Assembly (NCBI GenBank): GCA_902790475.1
Contig: CADASG010000001.1
Location: 1 to 64,000, forward strand
Direction: 5' to 3'
DNA from: an uncultured Ruminococcus sp.
GTDB lineage: Bacteria; Bacillota; Clostridia; Oscillospirales; Acutalibacteraceae
DNA length: 64,000 nt
Below, piece after piece: positions 8,020 to 15,979 of the stretch. Position numbers and translations under genes: made by a program. Each line of letters opens with the position of its first letter. Position 1 is the stretch's first letter. The notes under the pieces were generated by a model. The model did not search any database. It worked only from the letters and a program-made list of their open reading frames with translations, and was not told where the DNA came from.

Positions 8020-8819
8020 TATTTACTCCCTTTATCAGTAACTGTTAGTCTTTTCCTTACCGTATTCATTATAAGTTTAAGTTGGAAATAATCTGCAACT
8101 TGGGCAACAATTAAATTATCAATATTTTCTCGCAATTTTTTTGATTCATCGCTTGTTAACGAGAACTTATATGTATGTTTTAACAGCTTATTATTATATT
8201 GCGTTTTCAACACAATTCTATATTTTCCTTCTTTCCAAAAGAACAAATCGCTAAGTGAATCCCTTACTCCGGTTGCTGTTTTATTATTCTTCACAGCCGA
8301 ATCTATAAATGGGATGGTAGGATTCTGAGTTTGATTTATCACTTCACCTGTATATTGATATATCGGTTCTAATATTATTTGAGATTTTTCTTCGATGTTT
8401 TCAATTAAACTACCAAACTCTATATTAACAGGAAATAATGTATTAGCTTCCACTTTAAAAGGATGCGCTGTTTCACATGTATTTTCATAATTACCGCCTA
8501 TTCTCCTATACACCAGAGACAAAAAAGTTGACCAATCTAATTGTAGTGTCGCATTGTCTGAATCTCTAATAATATCAACAGATATATTCTTTATAACAAT
8601 AGCTTTGTTCTTAGCTTCAAATACCCCTCCTAATAATACATAAGAACCGCTTTTGTTAAAATACAGTGTTATCGTTTCTGATGGTGTAAAATAAAGCTTT
8701 AGCCTTTTTAAAAATTTTTTATATATCCATTTTAAAAAAGGTACAATTAACGCTAACGCCGCGAGTATTATTGCTAAAGTTTCGTATGCAGTAATTGGTG
8801 TTTGAAAATTAAATGTCAT
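8019..8819 (-). CDS. uncharacterised membrane-anchored protein inside the hsd operon
   Basis: I do not recognise this 266-residue protein. A single N-terminal membrane helix (TLAIILAALALIVPFLKWIY, about residues 14-33) is followed by a basic stop-transfer segment (KKFLKRLK). A soluble domain of some 220 residues with many short hydrophobic strands (TITLYFNKSGSYVLLGG, then KYRIVLKTQYNNKLLKHTY) follows, probably a beta-sandwich facing the cytoplasm. It lacks a signal peptidase site. It lies 13 nt after hsdR and overlaps the zinc-ribbon gene by one base, so all three are co-translated. Topology (one helix plus a beta domain) resembles the N-terminal two-thirds of the other membrane protein in this operon (5652-6503). 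The gene is AT-rich. A role in sensing or anchoring within the restriction system is only a hypothesis. Confidence 0.68.
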   Translation of the reverse strand: MTFNFQTPITAYETLAIILAALALIVPFLKWIYKKFLKRLKLYFTPSETITLYFNKSGSYVLLGGVFEAKNKAIVIKNISVDIIRDSDNATLQLDWSTFLSLVYRRIGGNYENTCETAHPFKVEANTLFPVNIEFGSLIENIEEKSQIILEPIYQYTGEVINQTQNPTIPFIDSAVKNNKTATGVRDSLSDLFFWKEGKYRIVLKTQYNNKLLKHTYKFSLTSDESKKLRENIDNLIVAQVADYFQLKLIMNTVRKRLTVTDKGSK

Positions 8820-8832
8820 ATATTCATCTCCT

Positions 8833-11580
8833 TTACGCTACTAATTCAATATTCATTTCGTGTAATACCGCTTCATATCCATCTCCGAACACCTCATAGA
8901 ACCTGCCCAAGCCGCCCTTGCGGTCGAAGGGGCTCAGCTCCAAATCGTTTGGCTCGATGCTGAGGGAGGAAATGATGTGGTCTTTGATCAGGCGCAGCCA
9001 GTCCATTTGCTCCTCGGTGAAATGCACCGCACCGGCGTTGCGGCGCAGCGTCCACTGCATGAAGTTGTAGTTCACCCTGTCGGCAAACGGCGCGAGGTTG
9101 TTTGTGTAGCCCATTTCAAAGCGAACCATCGCCACCAGATCGGTGAGCTGCGCCATGGTGCCGCGCTTGACCTTTTCGGGTTGTTTGATCGCGTAGCAAT
9201 CCCACAGGCGCTCCACGGTAACGCCCTTGGCTTTCAGCTTTTCATACAGCTTTTTCAAGCCGTCGATCAGCATGGGACGGTCTTTGTACTGCTCGTTATA
9301 GATAATGCGCAGGGCAATGATCTCGTCTTTGTTTTCTTCTATAAACTCACGGAAGGTTTTGAGCACCCTGTCCGCGTTTTCTTCCCGTTGGGTATCGAAG
9401 CCGGCAAACAGCACCGTATCTATATTGACATTATCAATGATCTGGTCGTGACTGCGTCGCACATTCTCGATAAACTCACGCGCTTCGGGATTCTGGAACG
9501 GCTCAACTGCCTGTGCGATCAGCTCTGTTTTTGCCTGTTGCCGCTGTTCGTCGGTGGGGATATCCACCTTGTTATCCGACTGCGCTTTTGCGCGTATGAC
9601 ATCCTCATCAAAGGCGTTCAACAGATTTTCGGCGATCTGTCCGGCGTTGGCGCCGACTGTTTCCGTAAACTGACGGCGTTCGGCGTTGGTCATCTGACTG
9701 TTCAGCCGGATGACTCGGTTGGCAAGCGAGGTCAGCGTATCCTCGTCCTTTCTGCCGCAGGCGACATTGAACATCAGCTCGCGCATCGAAACAGATGGCT
9801 TGCGCTCTAAGGTGCGTGTTTCCGACTTCTTCGATTTGGTAACGCCCACGGCGTCCACGATCACAAAATGGTCTTTGTTTTCCATTGCAGACGGGCTGAC
9901 CTTTTGCAGGTCGTCCTTTGACAAGGTGCGTGTGCCGCGCCCTTTCATCTGCTCATAGTAATTCTTGCTGCGCACGTCGCGCATAAATATCAGACACTCG
10001 ATCGGCTTGACGTCCGTTCCCGTGGCGATCATATCCACTGTGACGGCAATGCGCGGATAGTAGTCGTTGCGGAACTTGCTGAGAACTGACTCAGGGTTCT
10101 CGGCGTTATAGGTGATCTTCTTGCAAAAGTCGTTGCCCTCGCCGAATTCCTCACGCACGATTTGAATAATATCGTCCGCATGACTGTCGGTTTTAGCAAA
10201 AATCAAGGTCTTTGGAACCTCTTTTCTGCGTGGGAAAAGAACCGTGAACAAACTTTCTTTGAAGGTACGGATCACGGTGCGGATCTGGCTTGGGTTGACG
10301 ATATCACGGTCAAGCTGCGGCGCTTTATAATCCAGATCCTCGTCGAGCTGCTCCCAACGCTGCTCGCGTGAAAGGCGGTTGCGCTTTTCGATCATCTGTC
10401 TCATGATGTGTGCGCCGTTCTTGGTGACCTCGGTATCGATCAGGAAAACATCTTCGCCGACATTAACGCCGTCCACGATCGCCTGCTCGCGCGAGTATTC
10501 GCTGACAACATTCTGGTTAAAATAGGCAAAGGTGCGTTTGTCGGGCGTAGCGGTCAGACCTATAATAAAGGAATCAAAGTAGGAAAGCACTTGGCTCCAT
10601 ACATTATAAATGGAGCGGTGGCACTCGTCCACGATGATACAGTCAAAGAATTCGGGCGGATATTTCGCGTTATATACAACCTCTTTTCGCGGCTGTTTGT
10701 CAGCGGTTTTCAGCTCCGCAAAATTGACTTCCTCGGCGCTCTCGTCCAATTCCTCACCGCGCAGAATCGAATACATACGCTGAATGGTGCTGATGCAGAT
10801 CTGCACATCACCCGGGATATAAGAGCTTTTGAGACGGCGAACGCCGTATAATTGAGAGAATGAGCGCGCGTCGTCATTCGGTGTGTAGGCAAGGAACTCA
10901 CGCTCCGCCTGCTCACCGAGACTTTTTGTATCAACCAAAAACAGAATCCTTCTCATTCTGCCGTATTTGAGCATACGGTATGCCGCTGTGATAGCAGTGA
11001 AGGTTTTTCCCGCGCCGGTCGCCATTTGAACCAGCGCCCTTGGGCGATTGTCCGCAAGAGATTGGTCAAGGTTTTTTATGGCGGTGATTTGACACTTGCG
11101 GAAGCCGGTTTCATCAAGCGGAGGAAACTGCTTCATATAATTGCGGATGGTATCGGGCTGAGAAAGATAATACCTCAAAGTTTCCGGACGGTGAAAAGAA
11201 TAGACCTTGCGAGAACGGAATTTGATATCGTTATAGTCGGTAAAACGAATCAGCTTGTCCGTCGCTTCATAGGCAAAGCGAATCCGATAATCAGAATCGA
11301 CATATTTCAGGGTGCTGTGAGCGTAACGTGAGGATTGCTCCTCAACGGTTGTGAGGTTTTCACCAGAATCCGTTTTCTTGGCTTCCAACACACCGACAGG
11401 ACGCCCACCTACAAAAAGTGCATAGTCAACAGGTCCGGTGCTTGTAGGGAATTCGCGCACAGCAATGCCAACACCTGCCGAGAGTTTTATCTGCCGCAAG
11501 TCTTGGATGAGCCAACCGGATTGAATCAACTTTTTGTCAATAATCTGACGGGCTTTCGCTTCGGGAGTCATGTCGTTCAC
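8833..11580 (-). CDS. hsdR: type I restriction-modification system, endonuclease/translocase subunit
   Basis: The 915-residue protein cuts unmodified DNA after ATP-driven translocation. Near the N-terminus is the PD-(D/E)xK nuclease core (VDYALFVGGRPVGVLEAKK, Asp52, Glu66, Lys68). The superfamily 2 helicase motor follows, with Walker A ATGAGKT (residues 187-193), the DECH box (residues 318-321), motif III GLTATP and the motif VI region MKGRGTRTL. The C-terminal 250 residues match the EcoEI-type HsdR C-terminal domain that docks onto the methyltransferase. All motifs are present, so it looks functional. The ATG is preceded by GTGAGGTGA and a promoter at 11609-11637. hsdR heads the operon, whereas most type I loci have hsdM first. 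Confidence 0.95.
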   Translation of the reverse strand: MNDMTPEAKARQIIDKKLIQSGWLIQDLRQIKLSAGVGIAVREFPTSTGPVDYALFVGGRPVGVLEAKKTDSGENLTTVEEQSSRYAHSTLKYVDSDYRIRFAYEATDKLIRFTDYNDIKFRSRKVYSFHRPETLRYYLSQPDTIRNYMKQFPPLDETGFRKCQITAIKNLDQSLADNRPRALVQMATGAGKTFTAITAAYRMLKYGRMRRILFLVDTKSLGEQAEREFLAYTPNDDARSFSQLYGVRRLKSSYIPGDVQICISTIQRMYSILRGEELDESAEEVNFAELKTADKQPRKEVVYNAKYPPEFFDCIIVDECHRSIYNVWSQVLSYFDSFIIGLTATPDKRTFAYFNQNVVSEYSREQAIVDGVNVGEDVFLIDTEVTKNGAHIMRQMIEKRNRLSREQRWEQLDEDLDYKAPQLDRDIVNPSQIRTVIRTFKESLFTVLFPRRKEVPKTLIFAKTDSHADDIIQIVREEFGEGNDFCKKITYNAENPESVLSKFRNDYYPRIAVTVDMIATGTDVKPIECLIFMRDVRSKNYYEQMKGRGTRTLSKDDLQKVSPSAMENKDHFVIVDAVGVTKSKKSETRTLERKPSVSMRELMFNVACGRKDEDTLTSLANRVIRLNSQMTNAERRQFTETVGANAGQIAENLLNAFDEDVIRAKAQSDNKVDIPTDEQRQQAKTELIAQAVEPFQNPEAREFIENVRRSHDQIIDNVNIDTVLFAGFDTQREENADRVLKTFREFIEENKDEIIALRIIYNEQYKDRPMLIDGLKKLYEKLKAKGVTVERLWDCYAIKQPEKVKRGTMAQLTDLVAMVRFEMGYTNNLAPFADRVNYNFMQWTLRRNAGAVHFTEEQMDWLRLIKDHIISSLSIEPNDLELSPFDRKGGLGRFYEVFGDGYEAVLHEMNIELVA

Positions 11581-11608
11581 CTCACGTTAAGAAGATCTAT
11601 ATGAATAT

Positions 11609-11637
11609 ATTGTAACATTTTGTCAGATAAAATTCAA
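11609..11637 (-). promoter_or_regulatory. promoter of the hsd operon
   Basis: On the minus strand TTGAAT (11637-11632), a 17-nt spacer and TACAAT (11614-11609), 29 nt before the hsdR start codon. Confidence 0.6.
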
Positions 11638-11662
11638 TCCTTTGTGAGAATTAGAAAATGAT

Positions 11663-11702
11663 AAAAGCAGAGCTATTTTGAAACAACAGCTCTGCTTTTT
11701 TA
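11663..11702. terminator. bidirectional terminator-like hairpin
   Basis: AGCAGAGCT (11666-11674) pairs with AGCTCTGCT (11688-11696) around a 13-nt loop, with an A-run on the left and a T-run on the right, so it could act in either direction. It would insulate the hsd operon from transcription coming from the tRNA side. Confidence 0.6.
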
Positions 11703-11746
11703 TTTTAATAGAAACGATAAACCGCCGATAGTTTTTCTTTATTTTC

Positions 11747-11860
11747 CTGCTGTTGGAATCAAATTGACAGCAGTTTGTGGGTAAATTCTCTTATATTTGT
11801 TGATAAAACCTGCCATTCTGACAGCAAAACTGACTGCATATGGTTGCAAAAATGACAGCA
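11747..11860. repeat. cluster of TGACAGCA repeats in a 417-bp gene-free stretch
   Basis: The stretch 11581-11997 contains no convincing gene. Apart from the hsdR promoter and a terminator it holds three exact TGACAGCA copies at 11765, 11819 and 11853. A degenerate one (TGACTGCA) lies at 11831, and an inverted half (CTGCTGT, 11747-11753) makes a 7-bp dyad with the first copy. Each copy is preceded by a different short AT-rich block. Spaced short repeats of this kind are typical of recombinase or transposase binding at an element end. The cluster sits about 140 bp from the 3' end of a tRNA gene, where mobile elements often insert. The function is inferred. Confidence 0.5.
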
Positions 11861-11965
11861 TTTTATCCTGTTTCACGCTTACCGAAAGAAATCCAACTTG
11901 ATTATGAGAGATATCAAAACCTCAGTATTCAAGCCATTTTTGAGCATTTTCGGAAATTATGGCAT

Positions 11966-11997
11966 GAGAAAAGGGACAGTTCGGATAACTGTCCCTT
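11966..11997 (-). terminator. terminator of the tRNA-Leu transcript
   Basis: A 12-bp perfect stem (AAAGGGACAGTT pairing with AACTGTCCCTTT, 11970-11998) with a 5-nt loop directly follows the CCA end of the tRNA. On the minus strand it is trailed by TTTTCTC. The stem begins within the CCA triplet. Confidence 0.8.
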
Positions 11998-12084
11998 TGG
12001 TGCAGGTAACAGGACTTGAACCTGCATGAAATTGCTTTCACATGGACCTGAACCATGCGCGTCTGCCAATTCCGCCATACCTGC
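11998..12084 (-). tRNA. tRNA-Leu (anticodon CAG)
   Basis: Read on the minus strand, an 87-nt class II tRNA. The acceptor arm GCAGGTA pairs with TACCTGC. The D-arm is of the leucine type (GCGGAATTGGCAGACGC). The anticodon stem CATGG/CCATG encloses loop TTCAGGT, giving anticodon CAG (reads CUG). A long variable arm (TGAAAGC...TTTCA) is present, then T-arm loop TTCAAGT. Discriminator A and an encoded CCA complete it. A consensus promoter lies about 70 nt upstream and a terminator follows immediately. The 3' end faces the accessory region to the left, a classic integration target, though I cannot see a second attachment-site copy in the window. Confidence 0.95.
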
Positions 12085-12151
12085 ATATGCTCTCATTTTT
12101 ACACGGGGAGAGTACCCGTGTGTGGTAAAATTTGTTTAAACCACTTTGATA

Positions 12152-12180
12152 AGTATATCAAACTATTTTGAGTTTGTCAA
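12152..12180 (-). promoter_or_regulatory. promoter of tRNA-Leu
   Basis: On the minus strand TTGACA (12180-12175), a 17-nt spacer and TATACT (12157-12152). The -10 lies in a small dyad (TTTGATA/TATCAAA). Between it and the tRNA an ACACGGG/CCCGTGT hairpin (about 12100-12122) probably forms in the leader. Nothing else is seen in the gap 12085-12288. Confidence 0.75.
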
Positions 12181-12288
12181 GGACTTTTTTATAAATTTTA
12201 TCATACTATTGGTTGATTAAAAAAACGTGCGCTATTTAGGGCTTTTATATGCTGATGAAAACACAAGAATTATCTGATACTGATTCAA

Positions 12289-14151
12289 TTATTGATTTAA
12301 AGCGTCATATTTTCCGATGTCGCAGAGCAGGATCTCATGGCAGCCGAGACGGGTGCTGAGCGGTGCAGGTTCCATGTAGTCTCCGTAAAGGAAGCGCAGA
12401 TATTCGTCGTAGCGCTTGGGGACTGGAAGCTTGCAGCCTTCAAAATCAACGTAAATCACCTCGTCTAAGATGCTCGCGTCAAAGCTGCCGTTGTAGACAT
12501 TTCTGCCCATTCCGTCGTACAAATACTTGGCATTCTTTTTTCTTTTAAAGAAACTAATGGTGTGGTTCATCAAAAAGAAGCTGAAACGAAGAGGGAAGAG
12601 CTTTACAAAAAAGTTGGTGACAGCGCTTTGCAGGCGGCTTCCGTTGTCAGCCTTGCGTTTGTTCCATTTATTGAGCACGAGCGCACGGGTGAAAATCGTC
12701 GCCGCTAAATGAAGTTTTCTGCCGAGCTTTGAATTGGCGGTTTTGTCGTGGCAGAAAATATCGAAAGCGATGCCGATGTTTATCGAGCGGTGTTCTTTTG
12801 CAAGCTCTGTGGCAAAGACAGTGCCCTCTATCCGCAGCTTGTTAAACTCATAAAAACAGCTTCGGTCGGTTTTTCCGGATTGGAAACTCATATTTGCCGG
12901 CAACTCTGAGGCAGCGATTTCGGCGAATTTATCATAGTCCTCACGCAGCATCATTATGTCGGAATCGTCGTCCCAGGGAATAAAGCCATGGTGGCGAATG
13001 GCGCCCAGCAGTGTTCCTCCGCCCAGAAAGTATTTTATGTTGTGCTTGCGGCAAATGCGGTCAACCTCTAACAAATACGCAAGCTGCATTTTTTGAATAG
13101 CGTCCAGCCTTCCGTCATGGGTGTTAGGAAGCTTCAGGTCTGATAAATCGCTCATGCGGCTCATGACGCAAAGCTCCAGCGCGGTTGCGAGGTTCATAGC
13201 AGCCGGACAGCCGTAGGTGGTGATTTTTCCGTTGCTGACAGCACAGTACGGGTGATCCGAGTTGTTGCCGGGTGTCAGCTTTGCTTTGTCGCCGTATACG
13301 TCATGCAGGATCGCCGCGATCATTCCGACCGACGCGGTGCTGTCAATACCTGTCACATTGTAAGCTTGACCGCGTTCAAGGGTGGTGATCGCGTAAACGA
13401 TAGCTCTGAATACATCCGTGATATACACAAAGGAATAGCGGCGGTCAGAGGAGTGCAGGGTGTAGGGTTCGCCGTCGGCTGTTGCTTGCAGTGCGTCATC
13501 CAAAAAAGTGTGAAGTTCCGAGTACGCGCCAAGTACAACGCCGGTGCGCAGCGTGGTGAGGGAAAGCCCTTTTTCCTTTGCCTCGCAGTTAAAGTAATTC
13601 TCAACCGTGCGTACCAACTGATTTTCCGCGCAGGAAGCATCAAGATTATTTATATCTGCGTACTCATTTTCGGCGTAAACTCTTCCACGGCGAGCTTTTC
13701 CGTAAATGCGGCTGTCGCTGAGTAAAATCAGCTGTGCGCCGTTCGTTTTTGCTATTTCGCATACCGCTCCGGCTGCGCTTATCTCGCGCGGCAGACTTTC
13801 GGCGAAGGAGGGGAGAGGTTCACAGCAAACTCCTGTGTGTATAACCGCGTCAATTTTGTGGAAGTTCCCCTTTAATTCTGACAAAGAATTAAAATCGCCG
13901 CATACGATATCCCTGCGGTCGCTGAGAAAGAAACGGCGTTCCAGCTCAACATTATCGTCGCCGCAGTAAATCAGGTTTATATTCAGTTTTTTGGTTTCGT
14001 TTAAATAAAGGAGCGCAATGCAAAGACAGCGGGCAATTGAATGTCCGCTGATCAATATGGTTTTATTCTTTAGCTTTGCAAGCTGTTCCTTTTCCACCTG
14101 AGGCATAGCAGCCCAGTCGGCTTCAAATTCATTAAGCTTTGATTTTACCAT
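12289..14151 (-). CDS. degenerate SDR/epimerase domain fused to LicD-type phosphotransferase
   Basis: A 620-residue fusion. Residues 30-335 follow an NDP-sugar epimerase (extended SDR) plan: ILISGH near residue 33, LILLSDSRIYGKARRGRVYA near 141-160, RTGVVLGAYS, and VYITDVFRAI. The Gly-rich NAD motif is degraded (SGHSIARC), and the place of the YxxxK catalytic pair reads CAENQ, so this half is probably non-catalytic. Residues 345-620 are a LicD-family domain with FLGGGTLLGAIRHHGFIPWD and DDSDIMM, the nucleotidyl/phosphocholine-transferase core that attaches phosphodiester-linked groups to surface polysaccharides or teichoic acids. It begins 2 nt after the TagH-like ATPase and closes the export operon, so it most likely decorates the exported polymer. 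No membrane helix is evident. Confidence 0.8.
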   Translation of the reverse strand: MVKSKLNEFEADWAAMPQVEKEQLAKLKNKTILISGHSIARCLCIALLYLNETKKLNINLIYCGDDNVELERRFFLSDRRDIVCGDFNSLSELKGNFHKIDAVIHTGVCCEPLPSFAESLPREISAAGAVCEIAKTNGAQLILLSDSRIYGKARRGRVYAENEYADINNLDASCAENQLVRTVENYFNCEAKEKGLSLTTLRTGVVLGAYSELHTFLDDALQATADGEPYTLHSSDRRYSFVYITDVFRAIVYAITTLERGQAYNVTGIDSTASVGMIAAILHDVYGDKAKLTPGNNSDHPYCAVSNGKITTYGCPAAMNLATALELCVMSRMSDLSDLKLPNTHDGRLDAIQKMQLAYLLEVDRICRKHNIKYFLGGGTLLGAIRHHGFIPWDDDSDIMMLREDYDKFAEIAASELPANMSFQSGKTDRSCFYEFNKLRIEGTVFATELAKEHRSINIGIAFDIFCHDKTANSKLGRKLHLAATIFTRALVLNKWNKRKADNGSRLQSAVTNFFVKLFPLRFSFFLMNHTISFFKRKKNAKYLYDGMGRNVYNGSFDASILDEVIYVDFEGCKLPVPKRYDEYLRFLYGDYMEPAPLSTRLGCHEILLCDIGKYDALNQ

Positions 14152-14153
14152 GA

Positions 14154-14903
14154 TTATTTCTTCTTTTTAGCCTTTTGGCTTTCTTTGTAGTCCTGATAGA
14201 CCTTCAGAGTTTCATCGGTCGGACCGTCAAAAATAACAGTGCCTTTTCTTAAATAAATGGAGCGCGGACAGATCTCACGCACCGAATCGGCGCTGTGGCT
14301 GACATATAAAACCGTGGTGCCGTTTGTCATGATCTCTTTTATTTTGTCCTTGCACTTGCGTTTGAAGCTTGCGTCGCCGACAGCAAGAGCTTCGTCAACC
14401 ACCAGAACATCGGGTTCAATGTTGACGTTGATCGCGAAACCGAGGCGCATTTTCATACCGCTGGAGTAGGTTCTGACAGGCTGGTCGATGTAGTCGCCCA
14501 GCTGAGCGAATTCAATGATATTCTCCTCGATTTCCTTGATATAATCATCCTCAAGTCCGAGAATATAGCCCTTGAGGTAGATATTTTCCCTTCCGGTCAT
14601 CTCCAGCGAGAAGCCCGCAGTCAGCTCAAGCAGCGCTGCGACCTTGCCGTCAACGATGATATCGCCCTCATCCGGAAAAGCAACGCCAGTGATCATTTTA
14701 AGCAGGGTGGATTTGCCGGCGCCGTTGTCGCCGACAATGCCCACTGATTCGCCGCGGTAGATCTCAAAGCTGACGTTATTGAGCGCCTTGTTGGTTTTGG
14801 GGTTCTTGGGCTTGATGAACAGCGCCTTGAAACGGGCCTGATCGTTTTTGTAAAGTATGTAAGTTTTGCTAACGTTTTTAAAGGTAATAATAGGTTCTGA
14901 CAT
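14154..14903 (-). CDS. polysaccharide/teichoic acid export ABC transporter, ATP-binding protein (TagH/Wzt-like)
   Basis: A 249-residue ATPase with Walker A GDNGAGKST (about residues 58-66), the degenerate signature YSSGMKMRLGFA typical of TagH/Wzt/KpsT instead of LSGGQ, and Walker B VLVVDEALAVGD. It powers export of an undecaprenyl-linked polymer across the membrane together with the permease encoded 12 nt upstream. It has no C-terminal substrate-recognition extension, so it should recognise a generic lipid-linked substrate, as TagH or KpsT do, and not a capped O-antigen. The start ATG is preceded by GGAGGTAAGCAG. The polymer itself cannot be deduced because no polymerising glycosyltransferases are in the window. 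Confidence 0.9.
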   Translation of the reverse strand: MSEPIITFKNVSKTYILYKNDQARFKALFIKPKNPKTNKALNNVSFEIYRGESVGIVGDNGAGKSTLLKMITGVAFPDEGDIIVDGKVAALLELTAGFSLEMTGRENIYLKGYILGLEDDYIKEIEENIIEFAQLGDYIDQPVRTYSSGMKMRLGFAINVNIEPDVLVVDEALAVGDASFKRKCKDKIKEIMTNGTTVLYVSHSADSVREICPRSIYLRKGTVIFDGPTDETLKVYQDYKESQKAKKKK

Positions 14904-14915
14904 CTGCTTACCTCC

Positions 14916-15743
14916 TTACAGCACGTCGGGAAGCTTTTTCCTGAGTCGGTTGTAGTTGAAGATACCCAGGAAGAATACCGCCAAAAACTCAACCAGAAAA
15001 ATAACCAGCTCGGTTTTGTAGGTGAAGAAAGCTCTGTGATACAGGAAGCAGTTACGGTAGCCGTTGGCAAAGAAGTTGATGGGGTTGAGCAGCATTGCGA
15101 TTTTTAAACCGCCGGTGAAGCTGTAAGAATCGTACATGATGCCGGACAGCCAGAACACACCGGACATAACGGATACGATCAGGCTTTCAAAGTCCTTGCT
15201 GAACGCGGACATAGGTGCTGTTGACCATGACAGCGCCAAAAAGAAAATAAACATCAGCGGACAGTATAGGAAAAACTGCAAATTGTACCATGAAGGACCG
15301 ATGCGGAAGAGTACGTAAACATACATTATCGCGACTAAGAAGATGTGTACGAACAATCTTGAAAGTCCCGTATAGGTCAGAATTGTGGAAACCGGGAACT
15401 TGACCTTGGTGATAAACTGCCGGTTGTTGCGCAGCGTTTTGGCACCCTGAACGATCTGATCCTGAATGAAGAACCAGGGAACGATCCCGATAAACATAAA
15501 GGTGAAAAAGTCAATGGAAAACGCCGCGTGCTCCATGCCGTTGAGGTGTACCTTAACGGCTTTCAGCGCCTTGATTCCGACAGAGAAAGCAAACCAATAT
15601 ACAAAAATCGTGAACGCGGGCTTAACCACTGACCACAGCGGACCGATGACGGCGCCCTTATAGGTTTTGATCAGCTCGTTTTTTGCCAGCAGAAAGATTT
15701 GCTTGCCAAAACCTCTGTGCTCCTGGAAGATTGATGTAAACAA
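14916..15743 (-). CDS. polysaccharide/teichoic acid export ABC transporter, permease (TagG/Wzm-like)
   Basis: A 275-residue ABC-2 type permease with about six membrane helices. The N-terminal KNELIKTYKGAVIGPLWSVV is the conserved cytoplasmic entry motif of TagG/Wzm/KpsM permeases (R/K..Y..S.LG..W). Later come WFFIQDQIVQGAKTLRNNRQ and the C-terminal LLNPINFFANGYRNCFLYH, both typical. It forms the membrane channel for polymer export with the ATPase that follows. First gene of a three-gene operon (permease, ATPase, SDR-LicD) driven by the promoter at 15860-15887. Confidence 0.9.
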   Translation of the reverse strand: MFTSIFQEHRGFGKQIFLLAKNELIKTYKGAVIGPLWSVVKPAFTIFVYWFAFSVGIKALKAVKVHLNGMEHAAFSIDFFTFMFIGIVPWFFIQDQIVQGAKTLRNNRQFITKVKFPVSTILTYTGLSRLFVHIFLVAIMYVYVLFRIGPSWYNLQFFLYCPLMFIFFLALSWSTAPMSAFSKDFESLIVSVMSGVFWLSGIMYDSYSFTGGLKIAMLLNPINFFANGYRNCFLYHRAFFTYKTELVIFLVEFLAVFFLGIFNYNRLRKKLPDVL

Positions 15744-15859
15744 TACAACACATCCTGTCTTAAAGTAAAGTATCTATAATAAATATTTGAGAAATAAAAT
15801 AATGCTGCAAGGGCGCAGTACAAATTTTCGTGAAATATGCGCTGACGCCACTATCATTT

Positions 15860-15887
15860 ATTATATAGCATTTCAAAAATTTGTCAA
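15860..15887 (-). promoter_or_regulatory. promoter of the polymer-export operon
   Basis: On the minus strand TTGACA (15887-15882), a 16-nt spacer and TATAAT (15865-15860), leaving a leader of about 105 nt before the permease. It is back to back with the rpsF promoter. Together they fill the 307-bp gap 15744-16050, in which I see no other gene. Confidence 0.7.
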
Positions 15888-15942
15888 TCTGTCAATAAAC
15901 AGATTATAAAAGAGATTCTTAAAATAAAATTGTAAAAATTGG

Positions 15943-15971
15943 TTGACAATTAGGCTTAAAGCCGTTATAAT
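15943..15971 (+). promoter_or_regulatory. consensus promoter of rpsF-ssb-rpsR
   Basis: Perfect TTGACA (15943-15948), a 17-nt spacer and perfect TATAAT (15966-15971), as expected for a strongly expressed ribosomal-protein operon. Confidence 0.85.
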
Positions 15972-15979
15972 ATTATCTG

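Noticed and set aside
8977-9810. Long + strand open frame of 277 codons
   Set aside because: Antisense shadow of the C-terminal half of hsdR.
11840-12019. A 59-codon + strand frame (MVAKMTAFYPVSRLPKEIQL and on) in the gene-free stretch
   Set aside because: No ribosome site, and the second half runs antisense through the tRNA terminator and tRNA. At most a decayed fragment of an element gene.
11998-12084. tRNA-Leu 3' end as the attachment site of the mobile element
   Set aside because: Attractive, but no second copy of the 3' end is visible in the window and the integrase lies outside, so it cannot be claimed as a feature.
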